Source: an uncultured Ruminococcus sp.
GTDB lineage: Bacteria; Bacillota; Clostridia; Lachnospirales; Lachnospiraceae
Length of the DNA: 64,000 bases
Assembly (NCBI GenBank): GCA_900541505.1
Contig: UQKK01000015.1
Location: 1-64,000 of the forward strand
Direction of reading: 5' to 3'
Each line of letters begins with the position of its first letter. Position 1 is the first letter of the stretch. Shown piece by piece: positions 40,284-49,302 of this stretch. Both the position numbers and the translations under genes were made by a program. A model generated the notes under the pieces. The model was not told the origin of the DNA. It did not search any database and worked only from the letters and a program-made list of their open reading frames with translations.

Positions 40284-40754
40284 TCAAAACTCTCCTTTCA
40301 GCACTTCCTTTAGCTTTCCCCGCGCGCGGGAAAGCCTTGTTTTCACCACAGATTCGGACACCTCCAAAATCTGACTGATTTCTTTTACCGAATACTGCTC
40401 GTAATAAAACAGATGAATCGCCGCCCTATAATCCGGAGGCAGATTCTGTACAGCTTCATACACAGCGCTCTCCCCCGACTCCATCTCATAGGAGGCTTCC
40501 GCCTTTGCCTCTGTGGTAAACGGCACCGTTTTCCGCCTGAAGGCATTGTCAAACTGCTTTTTACAGCAGTTCACTGTCACACGGATGAGCCACGCCTTCA
40601 GATGTTCTTCACTCTCGATGCGGTCGCTGTATTTCACCAGACGCAGAAATACCTCCTGGAATACATCTTCCGCCTCACTTCTATTTTTCATCTGGATGAG
40701 CGCCAGCCGGTAGACCATGTCCCCGTAGGCATGCAGTGCCTCCTCCGTATCCAT
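40284..40754 (-). CDS. ECF-type RNA polymerase sigma factor
   Basis: 156 residues from ATG 40,754. An ATG at 40,784 is possible, but it would lie at or before the predicted transcription start. Region 2: YGDMVYRLALIQMKNRSEAE, then DVFQEVFLRLV; region 4: LPPDYRAAIHLFYYEQYSVK, then EISQILEVSESVVKTRLSRARGKL. This is a SigV/SigW-like extracytoplasmic-function sigma factor. It is preceded by the promoter it probably recognises (40791-40817), giving positive autoregulation, and is translationally coupled to the anti-sigma gene. Confidence 0.9.
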   Translation of the reverse strand: MDTEEALHAYGDMVYRLALIQMKNRSEAEDVFQEVFLRLVKYSDRIESEEHLKAWLIRVTVNCCKKQFDNAFRRKTVPFTTEAKAEASYEMESGESAVYEAVQNLPPDYRAAIHLFYYEQYSVKEISQILEVSESVVKTRLSRARGKLKEVLKGEF

Positions 40755-40790
40755 CCGTTTCTTTCTCTGTGTCCGCCCCTTCATATAGAA

Positions 40791-40817
40791 TACCCTTCAG
40801 TTCCTGTAAAAGTTACA
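40791..40817 (-). promoter_or_regulatory. ECF-type autoregulatory promoter of the sigma gene
   Basis: Minus strand: TGTAAC (40817-40812), 16-bp spacer, GGGTA (40795-40791). Flanking bases also match the 39744-39770 site (CTGTAAC and CTGAAGGGTA). It overlaps the 3' end of the DUF3810 gene. Confidence 0.7.
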
Positions 40818-41931
40818 GCCTTTCGTAAAAATATGCCACGATTAAATCCACCATTCTGTCGTAGCTCTGCACACCGTCTTCCTGACCGTTTATCTTTAAA
40901 TAGGTATCGTTCACCTGATTCGCCACTTCCGCGACTTTCCCGTCATATGACGCCCAGAAGGCATTGTTCGCCTTTAAATCCGGCTCCGCCTCCGCACAGA
41001 GCTGTGCCCGCACTTCCTGCCAGCTCTCGTAAGATGCCTCATACAATGTGTTCATGCAGTACACCCATCCTGACAGATATCCGCTGTACTGAAATTCTAT
41101 CCTGTCAGACTCCGTACATGCCAGAAACGCGATAAAGTTTGCCTCCTGTTCCTGCATGAACCCCCGCAGATGGGAGAGCTCATGGCACAGTGTAAAAGGG
41201 ATGTTGTAGGCAGTCATATCCGCATTGTAATTTGCCTCCACCGTAAAGGGCGTATAGATTCCGGTCAACCCCTGGTAGGAGAGAATTTCCGATACCAGAA
41301 TCCCCTTGGGATGAGGGTAGTATCCTTCCAGGCAGGAAAATGTCTCTCCCAGATTCTCCATCGCTTCAACGGCAGCCCGTTCCGTCTCGCTTAAGCTTTC
41401 CGCCGTGCTAAGCAGAAGCTGTCCCTGCTCATCCCTCTCTGCCGACTGCGCCCGGTCATTGACCTCCTGTGTCAGCCACAGACAGATTTCTTTTAATTCT
41501 TCCGCCGTATATTCGCGGGTCTCAATCCCTGCTTCCTTAGAAAAAGGCGCCCTGTGGTAATTTATGCCGCACGCAGCCACATAGAGAAACACAAGGATTC
41601 CTGCCGCCAGGAATATCCTGGAAAACCATATAAAAAGAGCTTCCCCCTTCTTCGCGCCTCTTGCCATCTTCCAAATTGCCCGTCCAGAGGAAAGCAGCAG
41701 TGCCGCCGCCAGCAGATACAGCAGAATCTCTGTCACGGAAAACGGAAATATCCCGGATATTCTGCCGACTGTGGATACAAGCAGCGGATAAATATGTATG
41801 GAATACTGCTGCGCCATCCCCGGCGCCTTCACCGCACACACGGTCAAAATGATACTCACCGTGAAGAGAATTGCCGCAGCAGCCATATAAATGTCATATC
41901 GAGTGTACTTTTTCTTTCTTTTATCTGTCAT
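40813..41931 (-). CDS. DUF3810-family membrane metalloprotease-like protein
   Basis: The 372-residue protein has three N-terminal membrane helices (about 15-33, 63-79, 100-118), then an extracellular or intramembrane domain with CHELSHLRGFM, an HExxH zinc motif, and an Asp/Glu-rich third-ligand region EQEANFIAFLA. This is DUF3810 throughout. It is likely a membrane-bound zinc protease or peptidase for envelope proteins. It may belong to the same envelope-stress group as the ECF pair, although it has no ECF promoter of its own. Confidence 0.85.
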   Translation of the reverse strand: MTDKRKKKYTRYDIYMAAAAILFTVSIILTVCAVKAPGMAQQYSIHIYPLLVSTVGRISGIFPFSVTEILLYLLAAALLLSSGRAIWKMARGAKKGEALFIWFSRIFLAAGILVFLYVAACGINYHRAPFSKEAGIETREYTAEELKEICLWLTQEVNDRAQSAERDEQGQLLLSTAESLSETERAAVEAMENLGETFSCLEGYYPHPKGILVSEILSYQGLTGIYTPFTVEANYNADMTAYNIPFTLCHELSHLRGFMQEQEANFIAFLACTESDRIEFQYSGYLSGWVYCMNTLYEASYESWQEVRAQLCAEAEPDLKANNAFWASYDGKVAEVANQVNDTYLKINGQEDGVQSYDRMVDLIVAYFYERL

Positions 41932-41986
41932 GCTATTCTTTTATCTGCCTGGCGTCAGTGCTATCCCTTGTACGCCAACGCTGCTG

Positions 41987-44425
41987 TTATTTGATATATC
42001 CGATAAAGGTATTTCCGCCTCCGCTCACCATGGATTCCATGTCATTTACGCTCACCGTAGCCTCCTCGCCCGTATCCGGGTCCGCATAGGTGACATCTGT
42101 TGTGCTGTAACCGGTCAGAAGAACAGCATGGCTGGAATCTGTCAGGGCAATGACCGGACAGCCTTTGTTGATGACATACAGCACCTGACTCAAGGTACAT
42201 CCTGTCAAATCCACCTTTTTGGCATCCGCCGCATAGGATTCCATATACCGCTCACATGCCTCCAGCGCCGATTCGCCTTCTTCTTTCTCAAATGTCCCCG
42301 CCTCGGTATAGTAGACTAAATCCCGGTTTCCTTTCTCCCAGATATACGCCTGCTCGGAGGATATCACCACGCCCGATACCTGCTCCGCCTTCTGAATCGC
42401 GTAACCCGCCTTGTCGTAGACAGCCACCAGCTCACCCATGCCGTACACATAGTATTTCTCGGACTTGGACTTGTCATCTAAGCTTACCGTAATGGGGCGC
42501 TCTTTCAGTACCTGGTTAGGACGAATGATTTTCGGAGACAACTCTTTGATTTCTTCGCTGAAGGTAAAGCGCATCTGTTTTTCTTTCAAATCTGTTGTAA
42601 ATGCCTCCAGTGTCACATCTTTCTGGGAGCGCTCTTCGTTGTTGGTAAGATAGTCCTGCGCTGTCGCCTGATAAACACTTCCGCTCTTTACAACCCGGTT
42701 GATGGTCACAAGATTATCTTCCACAATGATATCGGAGATATAGATGCCATCCGCGGAATAGCTCTTCACCGTCTCATTGGCATTATCCCGGATTTCCAGC
42801 TCATACATTGGCGCAATCCCCCCGCCGGATACTGATTCCCCGGCATCATCCGGATGCAGTTTCCCATAGATGAAGTCGTCTGCGACAAACCCCAGTGGGC
42901 GGATGGCATCATTTTCCGGCGCCTTTACCGTGTAATCCTCCCCTGTGGAAAGGTTCTGCACTTTTATCTCTGTGGCACTGTTCAAAGAACCGTTCGTTTG
43001 ATAGGCAAGCAGATGCCCATCATCGGAGACCGCATACTGCCCTTCGGACAGATTTTCCGCCAGCACAGTCTGCTCATCATTGTCCAGGTTTATCTGATAC
43101 AGAGTTCCTCCGGCGAGCACATAGAGAAACTGCTGCTCATTGTTGTAGTACACCATCTTGCCAAATTCATCTTCCGCAATGGCAAAGGATTTCGTGCTGG
43201 GGATAAACGCTTTCTCTTCCACCGCATTTTCTTTGCTGTTATAGTAATAGACCGCGACGCCGACCTCGCCCTCATGACCGCCCCGGTTCATATAGCCGTA
43301 AACCGCAAAGACCGTGCTTCCATTTTCCTCCATGCTGATGATACGCACCGCATGCTGGTCGTTCCGGCTGCGCACATCGTGCCCTTCTTTATTTGCGAAG
43401 CTGAAGACCTGTGAAAGTTCATTGTCCTCTCTGTTGTATATCCACAAATCTCTCTCCTGCACAAAAGCGAGCACAGAGCCGTCCTTATTCGTCTCATAAG
43501 GTATCGTCTCCCCGGCAATGCCAATCAGGATTCCGTCTTCATCCATCATCTGCCGGTTGGCGTTGAACACCTGGTTCATGCTGCGGTTGTAATCCAGCAG
43601 ATACATCTCATCTTCGCTCTTGCGCACCCGGAAAAATTCTTTGATGTTAAAGATTTCTGCCTCTCCATTGTCCCCGGCGCATGTGACCTGGTATTTCGCG
43701 AGGAGGGACGTGTAAACCGTATTGCTCTCCTTGATGCTCCACTCCACCTCGCTGGAAATCACGGGGTGCAAATCTCCCCACTGGATATGCGTGATATTTG
43801 AGTGGATATTTACGTTTTCATAGGTTGTGTTATCACTTGTCTCATCCGGCTCCAGATAGGTATTCAATGCCTCAGAGCCCGACTTGTCAAAGGTCTTATC
43901 ATGAAAATCCTGCGCAAACTGCAGACAATCTTTCACCGACAAATCGTCCGGTCTCTCGATGCGGGTGTAGTAAAACACATCCTGCTCACCGTTCTGAAGC
44001 GTAATCTTTAAAACCGCCTCCTGCACATCCTCACTCAGCGCTCCTTTTAAATCCAGTGTCACCGTCCCTTCGGAAATCCCTTCCGCTTCTCCGGTCTGGT
44101 AGGTCTCCTCGCCATTGAGAGAGCAGACTTCGTAGGTCATGCCTTTTATCTCGTCTTCTCCGCTCAATATTCCCACCGTCAATGCTCCTGTGCTATCCAG
44201 AGGCGTGATGGTATCGCGCATGGCAGTGATATCCATTTCCTGCACATAGCCAAACAGGGTGTTCACCGTATACCCTTCCACTGTAAAAGAAATCCGCGGA
44301 AGGGTCGGGTCGCCCAAATCTACCGTAGAATCATCCGTGCCCCTGTTCATAATGAGGCTGCTCACAATCAGCGCGGCCACAAAGAACCCCAGGAGTACCC
44401 CCGCTTTTATCAGTTTCTTCTTCAT
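41987..44425 (-). CDS. Large membrane-anchored exported protein with C39-like C-terminus
   Basis: The 812-residue protein has a single N-terminal membrane helix (KAGVLLGFFVAALIVSSLIM), an Ig-like/beta-rich region, then WD/TolB-like repeats with DGHLLAYQTN and KYYVYGMGELVAVYDKAG motifs. The last 80 residues (VLYVINKGCPVIALTD, SSHAVLLTGYSTTDVTYADPD) match the end of peptidase C39-like domains, keeping the His and Asp. The usual N-terminal catalytic Cys of C39 is not seen, so enzymatic activity is doubtful. It starts directly after the methyltransferase stop (TAAATG), so the two are translated together. Role is unknown. Confidence 0.7.
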   Translation of the reverse strand: MKKKLIKAGVLLGFFVAALIVSSLIMNRGTDDSTVDLGDPTLPRISFTVEGYTVNTLFGYVQEMDITAMRDTITPLDSTGALTVGILSGEDEIKGMTYEVCSLNGEETYQTGEAEGISEGTVTLDLKGALSEDVQEAVLKITLQNGEQDVFYYTRIERPDDLSVKDCLQFAQDFHDKTFDKSGSEALNTYLEPDETSDNTTYENVNIHSNITHIQWGDLHPVISSEVEWSIKESNTVYTSLLAKYQVTCAGDNGEAEIFNIKEFFRVRKSEDEMYLLDYNRSMNQVFNANRQMMDEDGILIGIAGETIPYETNKDGSVLAFVQERDLWIYNREDNELSQVFSFANKEGHDVRSRNDQHAVRIISMEENGSTVFAVYGYMNRGGHEGEVGVAVYYYNSKENAVEEKAFIPSTKSFAIAEDEFGKMVYYNNEQQFLYVLAGGTLYQINLDNDEQTVLAENLSEGQYAVSDDGHLLAYQTNGSLNSATEIKVQNLSTGEDYTVKAPENDAIRPLGFVADDFIYGKLHPDDAGESVSGGGIAPMYELEIRDNANETVKSYSADGIYISDIIVEDNLVTINRVVKSGSVYQATAQDYLTNNEERSQKDVTLEAFTTDLKEKQMRFTFSEEIKELSPKIIRPNQVLKERPITVSLDDKSKSEKYYVYGMGELVAVYDKAGYAIQKAEQVSGVVISSEQAYIWEKGNRDLVYYTEAGTFEKEEGESALEACERYMESYAADAKKVDLTGCTLSQVLYVINKGCPVIALTDSSHAVLLTGYSTTDVTYADPDTGEEATVSVNDMESMVSGGGNTFIGYIK

Positions 44426-45580
44426 TTATCTCTCCTTTTTTTCATCCAGCAGTGTCCCCAGTGTCGGATGGACACCAAGCAGCTCTTCGCATCTGTCAAT
44501 CTCCCCCGCTGCCTTCTCATTCTTTTTGTGCTTCTTCACCGCACGTATCAGTATATTCTTTGGCGTGTGAGCCATGTCAATAAATTCCAGTATCTGTGTC
44601 TCGTAACCTTCTCTCTCCAGATATTTTGCCCGCAGCCCGTCTGTCACCAGCGCTGCCATCCTTTCTTTCAAAAGCCCGTAGTCCATCACCGGCGCCAAAT
44701 CCTCATTGTAAATCTGCGCGTTGAGTTCATGCTGACAGCACGGCACGGAAAGGATGACCTTCGCGTTCCAGCCCACCGCCTTTGCTAGGGCATAGTCTGT
44801 TGCCGTGTCACAGGCGTGCAGGGTGACGACCATATCCACCGCATCCACACCCTCGTAATCCGCGATGTCGCCCTTTAAAAATGACAACTTCTCATAGCCA
44901 TATTTCTTGGCAAGTTTCGCGCAGTGCGCAATCACATCTTCCTTCAAATCCAGCCCGATAATGCGGATGTCATAGCCCTTCAGCTCGTGCAGATAATAAT
45001 AAACCGCAAAAGTCAGATAGGACTTCCCGCACCCGAAATCCAGGATAGTCATCTCCCTCTCCTTGTCAAGCTGCGGCAGAATGTCCTCGATAAATTCCAG
45101 AAAACGGTTAATCTGCCGGAATTTGTCGAATTTTGTGCGTACAATCTTTCCTTCCGCCGTCATGACACCCAAATCCTGGAGAAAAGGAACTGCCTTCCCT
45201 TCCTCAAGGATATACCGCTTATTTTTATTGTGGGATAAATCCGGCTTCACCGCTTCATCCTTGCGTTTTTTTGCCTGTACGGAAATCTTCCCTTTCTTGC
45301 TCACAAGCACAGTGTAGTCCTTCATCCCCGCCGTCATCTGCATCTGCTTAAATTCTTCCATATAAGAAAGGATTCGCTTCACTGCCTCATCTGCCTTAAG
45401 ATTTTCGTGAAACACCTGGGTCTTTGTAAATGCCTCAAACTGGAAATAAAGTTCCCCTTGCTTTTCAATGGGACGCACTTTTACTTTCAGTATTCCCTCT
45501 TTCACCCTGGGATTACTTATCACCGCGCGGACGAAATTTATATTTAAGGATTCTTCCAATATTTCCTGTAAATTCTCCAT
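44426..45580 (-). CDS. Class I SAM-dependent methyltransferase
   Basis: The 384-residue protein has an N-terminal helical region (about 1-140), then a Rossmann methyltransferase with TILDFGCGKSYLTFAVYYY (motif I), DIRIIGLDLKE (motif II), and VVTLHACDTATDYALAK and ILSVPCCQHELN. The HACD and PCCQHE blocks place it with the methyltransferase-32/METTL25-like group (rRNA or protein methylation). Substrate is not known. The ATG at 45,580 lies upstream of the C39-like gene. Confidence 0.82.
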   Translation of the reverse strand: MENLQEILEESLNINFVRAVISNPRVKEGILKVKVRPIEKQGELYFQFEAFTKTQVFHENLKADEAVKRILSYMEEFKQMQMTAGMKDYTVLVSKKGKISVQAKKRKDEAVKPDLSHNKNKRYILEEGKAVPFLQDLGVMTAEGKIVRTKFDKFRQINRFLEFIEDILPQLDKEREMTILDFGCGKSYLTFAVYYYLHELKGYDIRIIGLDLKEDVIAHCAKLAKKYGYEKLSFLKGDIADYEGVDAVDMVVTLHACDTATDYALAKAVGWNAKVILSVPCCQHELNAQIYNEDLAPVMDYGLLKERMAALVTDGLRAKYLEREGYETQILEFIDMAHTPKNILIRAVKKHKKNEKAAGEIDRCEELLGVHPTLGTLLDEKKER

Positions 45581-45706
45581 ATCAGATACCTCTTTGTCAT
45601 TTCATAGGTTTGCATTTTTACTGTTTTTTTGCTTTTGTTACATTGTAATGCAATCCGGCAAATCCCGCAACCAAAAATCAAGGAAGGGACTGTCGGTTAA
45701 TAAAAA

Positions 45707-45743
45707 ACAGCCGTCGGATTATCCGTGACAATCTGACGACCGT
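45707..45743 (-). terminator. Terminator after the 45850-46374 gene
   Basis: Minus strand: AACGGTCGTCAGATT pairs imperfectly with AATCCGACGGCTGTT, followed by a T-run (TTTT). It lies about 107 bp after that gene's stop. Confidence 0.6.
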
Positions 45744-45849
45744 TCATAGCTCAAAATATTTCTTATAATTTCAATCAATTTCTATTGACAAACTTCCTGC
45801 CTGATATTAAGATAATACTCAAGAAATGGGTTTTTTGCCAAGTAAAATC

Positions 45850-46374
45850 TTAGGATTGGAAAGGGTTGCTCGTTTCTTTTTTTATGTCCAAAATATCATA
45901 CAGATAATAGTTTCCGTCTTTATCATGCCTTATCAGCATAGAAGCATGATAGACATTACAATGCTCCGTTTTTTCTTGTTCAGTATATATCGGCAGTGCA
46001 AATCTGGAATCATACCGATACCAGCCATATGCTGCGTCCTTTCGATGTTTCCCACCCGAATTTGCGCGGAAATATTTTCCTGTCGCAATCTTCAGCAGTT
46101 CCGGTATCCCCTGTGCAGCATTCGCCTTTGCTTTCGCATTTGCACCTTTTAATGAGTATGTGTATTTTGAACCTGTATATTCATCCGGAAAATCTTTCCC
46201 TATGTAGATAATGTCGCCTGTATCTTCAATCTCACAAGCCATCCCCACATACTGTTCCAGATAATTTTTCACATCATCCCATGGAATCTGCCGTTTTCCT
46301 TTAAACAGAATTTCAGAAATCCTGACGAGTTTCTTCCCGTTTTTATCTGTAATAATTTCTGTCTTTTTCTCCAT
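45850..46374 (-). CDS. Polyvalent-protein-domain-like hypothetical protein (174 aa)
   Basis: Two recognisable blocks: WDDVKNYLEQYVGM with DFPDEYTGSKYTYSLKGANAKAKA, and KHRKDAAYGWYRYDSRF with RHDKDGNYYLYDILDIKKET. These blocks occur as accessory domains in large phage or mobile-element polyvalent proteins and near nuclease toxins. No catalytic residues can be assigned. It stands alone between two terminators, with no mobile-element genes next to it, so it may be a remnant of a larger element. Confidence 0.55.
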   Translation of the reverse strand: MEKKTEIITDKNGKKLVRISEILFKGKRQIPWDDVKNYLEQYVGMACEIEDTGDIIYIGKDFPDEYTGSKYTYSLKGANAKAKANAAQGIPELLKIATGKYFRANSGGKHRKDAAYGWYRYDSRFALPIYTEQEKTEHCNVYHASMLIRHDKDGNYYLYDILDIKKETSNPFQS

Positions 46375-46543
46375 AGGTCAATCCCTTTCCGTCCATTTCG
46401 GATATCAAATCCTGTCTGATAACATCTTACCATATCTTTCAGTATCCCTTCTATAAATTAAAAATTAAATTCATTCAACCTCTGAGCCGCTCCTGTCGGG
46501 AAGGCGAACTTCGCCCGATAAGGTATATTCTTTTCATTAGCAG

Positions 46544-46586
46544 AAAAAAGGAGCTGATTGTTTCCGCATGAAACAATCAGCTCCTT
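46544..46586 (-). terminator. Intrinsic terminator of the nad operon
   Basis: Minus strand: AAGGAGCTGATTGTTT pairs perfectly (16 bp) with AAACAATCAGCTCCTT across a 7-nt loop, followed by TTTT. It lies just after niaR. Confidence 0.92.
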
Positions 46587-46599
46587 ATAAGCACTATTG

Positions 46600-47109
46600 T
46601 TATTGTGTAACGAGAAATCCTTTCTCCCCCAGCATTTTTTCTATCATGTCCAGCGTCTCCTCGCTGTCCGCCTCCACTGTGTGATAGTGGTAGTTAGACG
46701 TGATATTTTTAAGCGGACTGGATTTCCCGGTTTTGATATCATCCAGAAACTGCAAAGCATTTCTCCGGGAAGCCACATTCAAATCCGCCTCCAAGTGCCC
46801 GTATACCTTGTGGTTCACCATCACATTGCGGACTATCCCGCCCAAATCTACGATGGAAAACAGTTCCTCCTCCAGTTCCTCATCCGTGTGCTGCACTTTG
46901 AACACCCGGCTCACACTGTGCGGTTCCTGCAGAATATATCCCCGGTGGGTGGAGAGGATATCGTGTCCCGCCGCGCGAATCAGCGCAATATCCTGCACAA
47001 TGACCTGGCGGCTCACATGGTAATCCTCCGCAAGCTTTTTCCCGGAAACAGGCGTGCTGCTCCCTCTAATCTGATTTACAATTGCGTTTCTTCTCTCCTG
47101 CCCGGTCAT
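46600..47109 (-). CDS. niaR: NiaR transcriptional repressor of NAD synthesis
   Basis: 169 residues from ATG 47,109 (GGAAAG just upstream); an in-frame ATG at 47,181 would add 24. HTH_11 domain: TGQERRNAIVNQIRGSSTPV, then SGKKLAEDYHVSRQVIVQDI. A 3H domain follows with conserved His residues in KVQHTDEELEEEL, VYGHLEADL and NYHYHTVEA. NiaR binds niacin and represses NAD biosynthesis and transport genes. It is last in the nadA-nadB-nadC-niaR operon, closing a feedback loop. Confidence 0.92.
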   Translation of the reverse strand: MTGQERRNAIVNQIRGSSTPVSGKKLAEDYHVSRQVIVQDIALIRAAGHDILSTHRGYILQEPHSVSRVFKVQHTDEELEEELFSIVDLGGIVRNVMVNHKVYGHLEADLNVASRRNALQFLDDIKTGKSSPLKNITSNYHYHTVEADSEETLDMIEKMLGEKGFLVTQ

Positions 47110-47222
47110 TTCTTTCCATCCTTTCCTGATATAACGGTGCTCTTTTACGATAAGGCAGCCCTGCGCGAATTTTCCATACATGCCGCTTACAGGCGCTTCT
47201 GTTCCTATGCGCCTTTATACTA

Positions 47223-48077
47223 TTATTCTATCCTGTGCAGGTTTTTCAGGGAGATATCCAAAATCGGCGCGGAATGAGTCAGCGCACCGCTGGAAATATA
47301 ATCAACTCCCAACTCTGTGAGACGGCTGATATTTTCCTTTGTCACATTTCCGGAGCATTCCGTCTCTGCCCTGCCATCAATGATGCGGATTGCTTCCCGC
47401 ATTTCTTCTGTGCTCATGTTGTCCAGCATAATGATGTCAGCTCCCGCTTCTACCGCTTCACGCACCATGTCCAGATTTTCCACTTCTACTTCTATCTTTC
47501 TGACGAAGGGCGCGTACTCCTTCGCCATCTGTACCGCCTTTGTCACGCTCCCTGCTGCCCCGATATGGTTGTCCTTTAAAAGCACGCCGTCCGACAGATT
47601 GTAGCGATGGTTGTATCCGCCGCCCGCGCGCACCGCGTATTTCTCAAAAATCCGCATATTTGGCGTTGTCTTTCTCGTATCGAGAAGCTTTGTCCTGCTT
47701 CCCTCCAGTAATTTTACTACAGAATGGGTGTAGGTGGCAATCCCGCTCATACGCTGAAGGAAATTTAAGGCAACCCGCTCCCCGGACAAAAGCACTCGGA
47801 TGTCCCCGATAACTTTTCCCATTTTCTGCCCGTTTTTTACTTTCTCTCCGTCTTTGCAGTACAATTCCACCTCTGTTTTTGCATCCAGGAGTTCAAATAC
47901 TCTTTGAAACACCTCCAGCCCGGCTATGATTCCGTCCTGCTTACAGATTAAATCCACTTCGCCTTGGACCGCTTCCTTCATCACCGCGTTAGTACTCACA
48001 TCCTCACTGGAAATGTCCTCCTTCAATGCCTCTAAAATCAAATGGTCCGCCTGCAATGTCATGGTGATATGATTCAT
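47223..48077 (-). CDS. nadC: Nicotinate-nucleotide pyrophosphorylase (carboxylating)
   Basis: The 284-residue protein fits the NadC family: ISSEDVSTNAVMKEAVQGEV (N-terminal), LLSGERVALNFLQRMSGIATYT, TRKTTPNMRIFEKYAVRAGGGYNH, VEVENLDMVREAVEAGADIIMLDNM and GVDYISSGALTHSAP. It converts quinolinate and PRPP to nicotinate mononucleotide, CO2 and PPi, the third step of de novo NAD synthesis. It follows nadB by 25 bp and precedes niaR. Confidence 0.96.
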   Translation of the reverse strand: MNHITMTLQADHLILEALKEDISSEDVSTNAVMKEAVQGEVDLICKQDGIIAGLEVFQRVFELLDAKTEVELYCKDGEKVKNGQKMGKVIGDIRVLLSGERVALNFLQRMSGIATYTHSVVKLLEGSRTKLLDTRKTTPNMRIFEKYAVRAGGGYNHRYNLSDGVLLKDNHIGAAGSVTKAVQMAKEYAPFVRKIEVEVENLDMVREAVEAGADIIMLDNMSTEEMREAIRIIDGRAETECSGNVTKENISRLTELGVDYISSGALTHSAPILDISLKNLHRIE

Positions 48078-48102
48078 CTCTATTGTCTCCTTTTTCCTGG
48101 TT

Positions 48103-49284
48103 TTATATTTCTTCTCTATTTATGTAAGATTCCGTGATTTTACGCGCGGCGCGCTTGGCAAATACAAGACTCTCCAGCAGGGAGTTGCTCGCCAAACGGT
48201 TCGCTCCGTGTACTCCATTGCAGCTCGTCTCTCCCACCGCGAACAACTGCTCCATAGAGGTCCGGCTGTCAGAATCCACCCAGATTCCGCCCATAAAGTA
48301 ATGCTGTGCCGGCACCACGGGAATCCATTCTTTCGTCACATCGTATCCCTCTTCCAGACAGTGCTGGTATATATTGGGGAAATGCGTTAATATCTTGTCT
48401 TTCCCGATATGTTCCATGGACAGCCATACATGTTTCGTGCCGTCTTTTTTCATTTGCTCCCGAATTGCTGCTGTCACTACATCGCGGGGAAGCAGTTCAT
48501 CCACAAACCGCTTGCCGTCTTTATTGTAGAGAACAGCACCCTCTCCTCTGACGGACTCAGAAATCAGAAAACGCCTTCCCGGTTTTTCGGAGTACAGTGT
48601 CGTGGGATGTATCTGCACATAATCCAGATGCTCCAGCCGGATATTGTGTTTTCTGGAAATTTCAATGGCATCCCCTGTCAGGTGCGGATAATTTGTAGAG
48701 TGCTCATAGAGTCCGCCGATACCACCGCTGGCGAGAATCGTAAAATCCGCGTAAATCTTTACAGCGCCCCTTGCCTTGCTTTCCGCGCACACTCCGATAC
48801 AGCGTCCCGCCTCCTCTATGATATCTGTCATCACAGTGTACTCAAAAATCCGCACATTTTCAAGCTCCTTAACCTGCATGAGAAGTTTGCTCGTAATCTC
48901 TTTCCCTGTGATATCCTCGTGAAACAAAATCCTCGGTCTGGAGTGAGCCCCCTCCCTCGTGTATAAAAACTCGCCGTCTTGCTTTTCAAATTCCACCCCG
49001 CAGGCTACCAGGTCCTTTATGATTTCACGAGAATTTCTTATCATGATGTCAACAGATTCTCTCCGATTCTCATAATGCCCCGCTTTCATCGTATCTTCAA
49101 AATAGCTGTCGTAGTCCTCTTCATCGCGCAGCACACAGATTCCTCCCTGTGCCAGAAATGAATCGCTGCTCTCCACATCTGACTTCGTGAGCATAATAAT
49201 CTGCTTATCTCTGGGCAGGTTCAGCGCACTGAACAGCCCTGCCACGCCCGTGCCGACAATGACTACATCTGCTTTTAAATCCAT
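48103..49284 (-). CDS. nadB: L-aspartate oxidase
   Basis: 393 residues from ATG 49,284 (GGGGGAGAG 5 nt upstream). FAD-binding GTGVAGLFSALNL, LASGGIGGLYEHSTNYPHLTGDA and QIHPTTLYSEKPGRRFLISE; FAD loop NGVHGANRLASNSLLE. It oxidises aspartate to iminoaspartate; in this anaerobe the electron acceptor is probably fumarate. It lacks the roughly 130-residue C-terminal helical domain of the E. coli enzyme, as in other short clostridial NadB. It directly follows nadA. Confidence 0.95.
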   Translation of the reverse strand: MDLKADVVIVGTGVAGLFSALNLPRDKQIIMLTKSDVESSDSFLAQGGICVLRDEEDYDSYFEDTMKAGHYENRRESVDIMIRNSREIIKDLVACGVEFEKQDGEFLYTREGAHSRPRILFHEDITGKEITSKLLMQVKELENVRIFEYTVMTDIIEEAGRCIGVCAESKARGAVKIYADFTILASGGIGGLYEHSTNYPHLTGDAIEISRKHNIRLEHLDYVQIHPTTLYSEKPGRRFLISESVRGEGAVLYNKDGKRFVDELLPRDVVTAAIREQMKKDGTKHVWLSMEHIGKDKILTHFPNIYQHCLEEGYDVTKEWIPVVPAQHYFMGGIWVDSDSRTSMEQLFAVGETSCNGVHGANRLASNSLLESLVFAKRAARKITESYINREEI

Positions 49285-49302
49285 GTTTCTCTCCCCCATT
49301 GC

